Shown here piece by piece: positions 56,201 through 64,000 of a stretch of DNA of 64,000 bases (positions within the stretch are counted from its first letter, which is position 1; each line of letters starts with the position of its first letter). A program made the position numbers and the translations under genes. The notes beneath the pieces were generated by a model. It made no database searches and had not been told where the DNA came from. It saw only the letters and a list, made by a program, of their open reading frames with translations. Source of the DNA: Monomorium pharaonis (Eukaryota > Arthropoda > Insecta > Hymenoptera > Formicidae); NCBI RefSeq assembly GCF_013373865.1, contig NC_050472.1, forward strand, positions 18,002,136 through 18,066,135, written 5' to 3'.

Positions 56201-56950
56201 CAGTGGAACCCCGCGTTAGCGGACTGTTCGGGGCTCTGGTCCGCTAACGCGGGGTTATCTCCTATTGCTTGGTTTCACTCCCACTCCGTGAAATTCAGGG
56301 ACGTAACGGTATTGCCATGTAACCAGTTAATGTTTACGCTTAAGACTAAATGTATTCGATCATAAAATTGCAAGCAGAGCGTCTCAGATTAAGTCAATCG
56401 TATCTATAGCCGTCCGAAAAACTCACATCTCGTACCTCTAAATTATATTCCCGAATATTTTATATTCCCTACACTTCTAATTTATTATTATTTTCTAACA
56501 TATAATTTATAAATAAAATATTATCAAATTAGAAATCCAGCTTTGATTGCGGTGTTCCTTTTTTATGTGATTACATTTAAACAATTTATTTTAAATTAGT
56601 GTTGGCTATTTTATTTACATGTGCGTGAATTTTTCAAATAAAAATTTATATAAAAATATATTTTTATTTATATTACACGAATAATATTTTGAAACAATTT
56701 TTTGAGACAATTTTTAATGACCATGTAGACAAAATAAATTCTTAAATTTAAAAAAATATTAGCCATTTCTTAGTCTTAAATGAATTAATTACACATTAAA
56801 ATCTTGCACAAATCTTTAAGAATACGTCGTAACTGCTTACATACTACGTGACTGCATTGCTATCCTCACACACGCTACTCATGTGGACCGAGTGCATATG
56901 GAGGGGATAGTTTCCGCTAACGCGGAGTACGCTAACGCGGGGTTCCAGTG
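56201..56950. mobile_element. Non-autonomous Tigger/pogo-like element, 750 bp
   Basis: Ends CAGTGGAACCCCGCGTTAGC and CGCTAACGCGGGGTTCCAGTG with TA on both sides. The CAGTGGAACC terminus and TA duplication are typical of pogo/Tigger-type mariner relatives. The interior is AT-rich without an ORF. It is inserted in the 100-bp minisatellite that follows. Confidence 0.85.
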
Positions 56951-56952
56951 TA

Positions 56953-57375
56953 TGAGATGTATATACATTTAACATTGTACGCTGTATATACATCCCAAAC
57001 ATATTAATGGATATACACATTATATACCGTAATGTATATTCGAATCATGTATATGAGATGTATATACATTTAACATTGTATGCTGTATATATATTCCAAA
57101 TACATTAATGGATATACACATTATATACCATAATGTACATTCAAATCATATATATGAGATGTATATACATTTAACATTGTACGCTGTATATACATCCCAA
57201 ACATATTAATGGATATACACATTATGTACCGTAATGTATATTCGAATCATGTATATGAGGTGTATGTACATTTAACATTGTACGCTGTATATACATCCCA
57301 AACATATTAATGGATATACATATCATAATGTATATTCGAATCATGTATATGAAATGTATATACATTTAACATACA
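56953..57375. repeat. Minisatellite of 100-bp units
   Basis: Units begin GATGTATATACATTTAACATTG and recur at 56964, 57064, 57164, 57264 and 57360. A further unit lies at 56108, before the Tigger-like element, showing that the element landed inside the array. Confidence 0.9.
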
Positions 57376-58360
57376 AGATATTTTTTCACATTATGGAAAA
57401 AATGTATATAAATAGAAGGTCTGATGTTATGTGGGTATGTATACGTTCAACAAAAGAAATTATAACTGAAACAATACAATACACATGATAAACATTGATA
57501 TACAACACATATTTTGGGGACGTAATTATTATACATTTTGCTTTAGTATTATTAATATAAAGTTCTTTAGTTTATAAACAATTTGTGTTATATCATTTCA
57601 CATACAACATAAAATTGGAAATTTTGTTTATAAAACAATAAACAAATAGAAATAGCAATTTTAAGCTTGTACAAAGTTTTTTGTCCGAAGGCATTAATTG
57701 GAGATTGCCTTTAAGTTATATAGTACGATAGATATCTTATAATGTGACGAAAATGTTCTCAAATTAAATATTCTATCAAATCATTTTTAAGACATATCTC
57801 ATGTTTCGTCTCATTCAGATACACTTTAAGCACGTTTTATATAGTTCAAGGAATTATGTAGTTATTTTTTGTTTTAAATACAATCGTTGACACTTTTTTA
57901 TATGATTATATCTTACACAGCATACGTCTTTCAGAAAGCTTTCGGAAAGATATCTGGCAGAAGATGTTGTGCAGTATGGAATGTGAAGATGTATTCGACG
58001 CTCGTGAGCAAGTTGAATGCATTAAACAAAAAAGTGTTTTAACATTTTGTAATTTTTGCAATATTTAACAAAATATTAATGTTGACATATAATCGAATGC
58101 TCGACCTATCGCCAAATAGAAACGCGCGGCAAGACAATATCGTCGCAAGGCGTGAGGTTGCTATCACTAAGCACGCAGCAAGTTGCTTATGAACAACAAT
58201 GTTTACACCCAATTTTCGGCGACGTTTAGAAGACTTTTTGTTGAATTTAATAATCTGTACTGCATTACGAGAATCGTGTCCCTGTTTTCATCTGTCTTCA
58301 TTCGTCCATAATTAATGAAAAATTTCTTTTGAATGTCCTACTCTCAGTTTTGCGTTCACT

Positions 58361-58363
<3 letters not shown>

Positions 58364-58445
<82 letters not shown>

Positions 58446-58448
58446 CTC

Positions 58449-58487
<39 letters not shown>
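58364..58487. repeat. (CT)n tract with C-rich interruptions
   Basis: About 60 CT units with two C-runs (CCTCCCCCC). The LINE starts directly after it. Confidence 0.95.
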
Positions 58488-58490
<3 letters not shown>

Positions 58491-60788
58491 TGAGTACTGC
58501 GTGCGGACGCACTTTTCTTGCTCTGTATTTTTGTGCTTTTTACTGCTGATTGCTGCCCTTCGGGGCTTTCTTTTTGCAGTCTTACGGTCAAGGGTGCACT
58601 TTCTTGACACTTTCCTTTATTGGTGGTGTCCACTTAGCCTTTAATTAGTGTTTTTCGACCGTTTTTTGGTTTAGACACGCGGACTTCACTGGAGTATTCT
58701 TTCCGTCTTGCTGTCTCCATTAGCCGTCTCTCTCCTGCGCACGCGCCGCTTCCACCGGCCGCATCTCTCTGCGCCTCATCTGGCTGCCTGGGTCCCGACC
58801 ATATTTACGGTGTGTACTTCACGTGATGTCTGCACCTACTGGGTGTCCAGGTTGGCTACCACTGACTAATTGTGAAGTTTTGACAGAAATCGCCTGCGTG
58901 AACTGATGCGTACATTTTCTGCGACCGAATTGTGTGTTCATATACTGTATTAATTAATTAGTGTACTCCATATCTACTGAAACCTGTGTGTGCTCGGTGT
59001 AACAAACCGATTGCTATTGCGTCGGTCGGGTGTGAGTGTGGGAGGGTGTTTCACCCTGGCTGCGTAAAGTCCTATTCCAACACTAAGTACGCTGACGAAT
59101 GCTGTAAGTCGTTGTCTGCTTCGTTAAACACGCCTTTGACACCGGAAGTGGTAGGCGGATTGCAACCATTCAATTTTGCAAATATGACCACTCCTGTGAG
59201 CATTGGTTCTTCGCGGTCGCAGTCGCAGTGACTGGCGAGTGTTGAAGTCTCAACCAATAAACTTTTGCTAAAATTGATCAAACAACACAGGGCGTCTGAC
59301 GCCAAATTCTCCGCTTTTATCGAGGAACAGCGACGTACTAATCAGGAGCTCAATGCTAAGCTTAATCAACTGAATGTTATAGCTGGTAATGTGGAGAAAA
59401 ATAGTCAGCGTATCTCTTCATTGGAGCAGAACTGTGCTACTCTTGTGCGTGACGTAAGTGACTTAAAAGGTCATCAGGAATCGTCTGGATTAGCCCCGCA
59501 TAGTCAAACTGACAATGTGCTTATCATATCTGGTGTGCCATCTACGATGTCTATTACCCCCTTGGCTCTTGTTCGCAATGTGTTCACGAAGCTTGATATC
59601 CCTGAACTGTCGTGCCATATTTTGGAGGTTAGGGCCGTTGCTCGTGAGTCAGGTCGCGTAGTGTCTCATGATCATCCCTTGCCGATCTCTGCCTCCGTTT
59701 CACTCTTTGTTACCTTGGCCTCTGTTGCTGTTCGTGATATCGTTATATCAAAGAAGCGTGTGCATCGTGTACTGGTGCAGAGTGAGGTTTGCGAGAATAA
59801 TTCCGGAAATATTTACGTGAATGAGCTGCTTCCCAAAAACATTTATGAACTGCTGAAGCAAACCAAGCATACTGCCAAGACGAGATCATATCGATATGTC
59901 TGGGTCAGTGGGGGTCGTGTAAATGTCAGGCGATCGGATGGCGAACCTGTGATTCGGGTGGACTCGGTGGCCGACCTCGATAGATTGACATGACATGCTT
60001 CTTCTGTTCCTTTATCGTTTATAATACTTTGGCACCTTCCTGGTCACCTTTAATGATATTTTTCGCTCGTTCTTGATCGCTTCTGAGTTTGCTTGTGTCG
60101 CTATTCTTGTGATTACACTGCTTACACCTGTAACTGCTTACTTCATTATATTTGCGTTTATGTTAGATTTGACCTCACCTTTAAATTAGTTATGTAATTA
60201 GTTATACTAGCTTTTATCAACGCTTGATTTCTTGACGTTTTCTTCCCTTGCCTTACCATACTTATCCTGCTTGTATCTGTGTTTGTTCTACTTTTGTATG
60301 TTGCTCTAAGTTTTTACACCTTACATATTAGTTTAAACTATATTAGAAATTATTGCCTTACAGCGTTCGACTATTCTCAGTCTGCTAACTTTGCTATATC
60401 TGTACCCATCCCAGCTTATACTTGCTTACTATACTTTGTTATCTCTACTGTGTAAGATAACTTGACCTCGCACTATTAGTGATGTTACACAGTAGTTTAC
60501 ATTTCTTATCAGCGTTCCGATGGTCTTAAATTTGCTAAATTTATATAAATAAATTTATATATTATATAAATACTTATGTACTTCTTATGATGCTTGCGAT
60601 TGTTTCACTTCTTTGCTTGTAGTTTTGCGACTGACCTTACCTTATAAGCTTAGTTTCGATTATAAGTTTATTGTAACCTTCATTGTTGCTAAACTAATTG
60701 TAAAATCGATGTTTCTGCTCATTCTTCTTTGCTCTATAGCCATTGCTCGGGCATAATAAACGCAATCAATCAATCAATCAATCAATCA

Positions 60789-60790
<2 letters not shown>
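58488..60790 (+). mobile_element. ORF1-only LINE (half-LINE)
   Basis: GC-richer 5' region (58488-58985), an ORF1, about 750 bp of 3' non-coding DNA, then AATAAACGC and an (ATCA)n tail (60765-60790), the usual 3' end of several insect LINE clades. No endonuclease or reverse transcriptase is present and there is no room for it. (CT)n lies on both sides, so it inserted in a CT microsatellite. Confidence 0.75.
58986..59993 (+). pseudogene. LINE ORF1 protein with PHD-type zinc finger, one in-frame stop
   Basis: N-terminal C..C........C.C....H..C (CARCNKPIAIAS, then CECGRVFHPGC) is a PHD-like finger. A Ser/Thr linker follows, then a coiled coil (RRTNQELNAKLNQLNVIA to ISSLEQNCATLV), an RRM-like part (DNVLIISGVP) and a basic C-terminal domain (SYRYVWVSGGRVNVRR). 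This is the layout of ORF1 RNA-binding chaperones of CR1/L2-type LINEs. A single TGA at 59229-59231 interrupts an otherwise continuous frame, and no ATG is seen at the 5' end. Confidence 0.7.

Positions 60791-60822
<32 letters not shown>
60791..60822. repeat. (CT)n tract after the LINE tail
   Basis: Continuation of the interrupted CT microsatellite of the array unit. Confidence 0.9.
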
Positions 60823-60824
<2 letters not shown>

Positions 60825-61502
60825 ATTTTATTGTCGCTTTTCTTATTCTCCTTTCGCTTATTTTTATTTCTGGTATGTATGTTATGTTATTCACGTTTAA
60901 CTAAAGTTCAGTTAAATTTTTTTTTTGTTGAATATAAACTAAAATGCTTAGTTGCAATTTTTCTCAGTCTTTACAACAAAAACTCACGCATTTAAGTTGT
61001 CATAGGGACTGAAACAGTAGTTACGTACATGAAACGAGTTAAAATATATTACAGTTTTTCATTGCTTTTGCAATTAATTAGACTGACTGATAACTCATTA
61101 ATAATTATTACAGATCTGTCGTGTTCTGGTGCAAAGACACAGTTATACGCGTTATGATTGCAAAGACGCAGTGAGATGTGTTGAGAAACATTTCTGGGGA
61201 ATAATAAAATACAATTAAACGCCGCTCTTGTACAAAGTTCTATGTACAAGGGTATTAATTGGAGACAGTCCTCAAGTTATACAATATGTACCTTATAATG
61301 TGTCCTCAAATTAAATATTCAATCTAATTTTTTAAACATCTCATGCCCCGTCTTATTCAGATGCCCATTGGGCGCGTTTTATATACATAGTTCAAGGAAT
61401 TATATATGTCTTTGTTTTAAGTAAATCATTGATTTTTTTTTACAGGGTTACATGTGAAAATATATTCGACCCTCGTTAGCAAGTTTAGTGCAGGGCTCGG
61501 AA

Positions 61503-62354
61503 TTAGTTGCACATTTCATGCCGATTCCTGAGGCACCGCCTGCTGTACCGCCACTACCGTTCTAGGCTCGACCGCCGAGCCGCCGATCGCGCGCATGACC
61601 TTGTGTCACACAGACGTCCTATGACAAATATGCCTGGATCCATCCGCGTGATTAAAAATTTCCTTGCGCTGTGAATAATTTTTATTTTTACAGATAATTA
61701 AAGTTGTTAATATAAAAAAACCGCGTCAACAATAGTATCTTCTAAGCAGGGTAATGAAAATGCAAATTAAAAAATAATGCATTACTTATTATTTTTTTAA
61801 TAAATAATTATTTCTTTACTCATTAATTATTAAAAAAGTAATGCGTAATAAAAAAAATCGCATTACTTATTTCAAAAGTAATGCGTAATGAAAAATATTG
61901 CATTACTTATTAAAAAAGTAATGCGTAATGAAAAAAATCACATTACTTATTAAAAAAGTAATGCGTAATGAAAAAAATCGCATTACTTATTAAAAAAGTA
62001 ATGCGTAATAAAAAAAATCGCATTACTTATTAAAAAAGTAATGCGTAATAAAAAAAATCGTATTACTTATTAAAAAAGTAATGTGTAATGAAAAAAATTG
62101 CATTACTTATTAAAAAAGTAATGCGTAATGAAAAAAATCGCATTACTTATTTTAAAAGTAATGCGTAATGAAAAAAATCGCATTAATTATTAAGAAAGTA
62201 ATGCGTAATTAAGGATCTTCGCATTAGTTATTGAAAAAATATTTTTTAATGAAATAGTAATGCATTACAAAAAGTAATGCATTATTTAGAACCCTGCTTC
62301 TAAGTAATGTGGAGAACTATTGACAAAATTGCAATTTTTACATTATATTTTTGC

Positions 62355-62398
<44 letters not shown>

Positions 62399-62643
62399 TA
62401 CATACAAAGATATTTATAAATTTAAACATAATATCAATAAATAATTTTAATTATCAGTAAAAATGAAAATTATTTACAGCGCAAAGAAATTTTTTATCAC
62501 GCGGATGGATCCAGGTATATTTGTCAAAGGGCGCTCCTGAGACAGCGTCGGCCGTGCAATCGGCGGCTCGGCCGTCGCACCTAAAACGGTAGTGGGGGTA
62601 TAGCAGGCGGTGCCTCGGGAATCGGCTCGAAATGTGCAACTAA
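61503..62643. mobile_element. Foldback/MITE with arms of about 190 bp, hosting a hAT-like insertion
   Basis: Left TTAGTTGCACATTTC and right GAAATGTGCAACTAA; similarity continues inward through GCCGATTCC.GAGGCACCGCC, CCTGGATCCATCCGCGTGAT and AATAATTTT. Without the 550-bp insertion the element is about 590 bp. A (TA)n tract is at 62358-62392. No gene. Confidence 0.8.
61747..62296. mobile_element. hAT-like non-autonomous element made of 40-bp hairpin repeats
   Basis: Flanked by an exact 8-bp duplication CTTCTAAG (61739-61746 and 62297-62304), the size made by hAT transposases. Ends CAGGGTAATGAAAATGC and GCATTATTTAGAACCCTG. The core is about nine 40-bp units, each itself a hairpin (GCATTACTT ... 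AAGTAATGC). Confidence 0.85.
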
Positions 62644-63017
62644 GCACTGGTTTATAGGATTATGTAGTCATTTCTTTGTTTTAAGTAAATCGTTAAAACT
62701 GTTAACATTTTTTTACAGAGTTACATGTGAAAAAGTATTCTACACTCGAGAACAAATTTAGCCAAACAATACCGCCAAGCGAGGCGAGCGATTGCTATCA
62801 GTAGACACGCGGAGACTTGTTTACGAATGGCAATGTTTACACCCAAATTTCCACGACGTTTAGAAGACTTTCTTGTTCAATTTAATAATCTGTACTGTAT
62901 TACGAGAATCGTGTCTCTGTTTTCGTCTGTCTTCATTCGTCCATAATTAATGAAAAATTTTGAATGTCCACTCACTCTCAGTTTTGTGTTCACTCATTCT
63001 CTATCCTCCCTCCCTGA

Positions 63018-63195
63018 CCCGATCCATTGCTGTTCGATAACTATTCGATAATTTTTCCTGAGTCGTTCGATAGCGATCCTGTGCCATATGATAGCCGTCT
63101 TACAATCGTTCCTGAGTCGTCTGTTGTTGATTCAGGAACCATTCGAAGTTGTTTGTTAGACGTTCGTAGCCGTTCCTTCGTCGTTTGTTGCTCAT
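63018..63195 (-). pseudogene. Small heptad-like protein gene, fragment C, nonsense and truncation
   Basis: Starts at 63195 with a MSNKRRRNGYERLTNNF-type N-terminus matching 44854-45117. TAA at 63100-63102 interrupts after 31 codons; the homologous frame continues beyond it (DRYRTTQEKLSNSYRT) until the element is cut near 63018. Confidence 0.75.
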
Positions 63196-63236
63196 TGTCG
63201 CTGTTTGCGACTTCAATACGATGTGAGTAATACCGA

Positions 63237-64000
63237 TCGACTAATTCGTTTTGGTGATGTGAGAGTTAATTTAATAATAATACCAGCCTCGCGAAGTTTC
63301 TCGATGATGGATAACATCTCGTTGCCATGTGCATTGTTACCGGCTCGATACGAGGCTTCGAGCAATCGCAGGCGATCCACCAGCTCGTTGGGATCGTCCG
63401 TGCACGTAATCGATCGCGTTATCATTTAGCGTCATAACGTGAGATAATCCTTTTCCAATCTTAAATTCTTTTAATAATGGTGCAATCACATATTTATACT
63501 TATATCCCTTGTTGCTCAATAATCGACCGTGTGAAACGTGATTTCGTTTATGCGCGTTTGTAACCAAATATGTTTTTATACTTTCGTTTATCGTTTTCCG
63601 TATAGAGGGAATCATCGGGATATCTCTTAAAGATCAGCTCGTAAAGACCCGGTGTGCCAACGTATCGCATGCCGTCGACAATTATGTTATCTTCGCTGTC
63701 CACGTCAAACTTTTTACTATCAAGCATCATTCCATCCTTGCCCAGATAAACACCGTAAACGATATCTATAATTTTCTCTTTTTCACCATGACCGCTGATG
63801 AAATCTCCGATGTACTCTTGACCTAACGGACCAAAGTGCTGCGACAACGCTTTTCGACCCTCAGGTGTTTGCAAACGATTTCGAACGATTGCTGCAAACT
63901 CTGCAGACTCAATCGTCTGCAGTTTCGAAAACATCTTTGTTCTTAAGCGACTTGGGTATCTTCGGTTGTTCAACTACCGTACGCGGCGTGGATGCTATCG
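63237..64000 (-). pseudogene. DUF8207-type protein, fragment C, frame-broken
   Basis: Matches the gene at 43700-44785: FGPLGQEYIGDF, VYGVYLGKDGMMLDSKKFDV, GTPGLYELIFKR, NKGYKYKYVIAPLL and LNDNAIDYVHG. Frame changes lie near 63915, 63580 and 63390, and the stop has been lost by a small change near 63270. Upstream coding continues past the window edge. Confidence 0.82.

Larger units (their letters stand above)
53151..63017. repeat. Degenerate tandem array of a 1.2-1.5 kb unit, with inserted elements
   Basis: Ordered anchors recur. TTGTTTAC..GTTTACACC..TAGAAGA appears at 53200, 55150, 58200 and 62830. A (CT)n tract follows at 55325, 58364 and 60791. GTAATGTATGTTATATCA.TTACGTTTAACT is at 55395 and GGTATGTATGTTATGTTATTCACG at 60870. 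ATATCTCATGTYTCGTCT is at 53325, 57795 and (weaker) 61340. GTTTTATATAGTT.AAGGAATTATGTAGT is at 54865, 57835 and 61376. Differences in spacing are explained by the transposons listed below. No gene of the unit itself is supported. Confidence 0.75.
63018..64000 (-). mobile_element. Polinton fragment C, truncated, continues past the right edge
   Basis: Contains, on the minus strand, homologues of the DUF8207 gene and the small repeat-protein gene of B in the same order. It ends abruptly at about 63018 inside the array unit, near where other units carry the CT tract. Confidence 0.8.

Noticed and set aside
58298..58644. ORFs of alternating Arg/Glu or Ser/Leu
   Set aside because: Translation of a (CT)n/(GA)n tract.
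61850..62210. Regular 40-bp repeats considered as a CRISPR array
   Set aside because: Units are contiguous with no variable spacers, inside a transposon with an 8-bp duplication in a eukaryotic genome.

Overview
The window is a stretch of arthropod nuclear DNA, most likely insect and possibly ant. Evidence: spliced genes with GT..AG introns, AT-rich non-coding DNA, (CA)n, (CT)n and (ATCA)n tracts, and dense nesting of eukaryotic transposons. Species identity is inference. I see no confident single-copy host gene, rRNA, tRNA or CRISPR; almost everything recognisable is mobile DNA. The dominant theme is Polinton/Maverick elements, virus-like DNA transposons that carry capsid genes plus a protein-primed DNA polymerase and a retroviral-type integrase.

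Layout. (1) 1-29250 holds one old Polinton (element A) that starts outside the window and ends at 29250. It is split by later insertions: an AT-rich block with a cut-and-paste transposon at 8673-15215, an apparently complete PIF/Harbinger transposon at 15821-23545 inside the integrase gene, a hairpin MITE inside the polymerase gene, and a solo LTR. The Harbinger element has both its genes open (DDE nuclease and a MADF/BESS protein), and an unusual 3.4-kb insertion with three antisense ORFs sits in an intron of the second. (2) 29246-35737 holds a broken uncharacterised ORF cut by the A terminus, a decayed Ty3/Gypsy element, a second HARBI1 fragment and an orphan exon. (3) 35738-53150 is a structurally complete 17.4-kb Polinton (element B) with 656-bp terminal inverted repeats. 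(4) 53151-63017 is a degenerate tandem array of a 1.2-1.5 kb unit invaded by a foldback element, a Tigger-like element, an ORF1-only LINE and a hAT-like element nested in another foldback. (5) 63018-64000 is the start of a third Polinton fragment (C) in the opposite orientation.

In B the leftward cluster encodes the major capsid, a small conserved protein, the minor capsid, an adenovirus-type protease and a phospholipase A2-like protein. The rightward cluster encodes the packaging ATPase, a DUF8207 protein, a small heptad-repeat protein and the integrase. The leftward right-hand cluster encodes a spliced DNA polymerase B and two Cys-rich proteins. ATPase, polymerase, protease and the PLA2-like protein look open; capsid, penton and integrase are broken, so B looks recent but not intact. 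Comparing A with B shows which small ORFs are real because they survive in both.

The most unexplained items are the 3.4-kb insertion 17206-20597, whose two Cys-rich ORFs share Cys spacing with the last gene of Polinton B; the cysteine-protease-like N-terminus and EndoVII-like motif in the Polinton polymerase; and a 305-bp palindrome beside a gene that is inverted between A and B.
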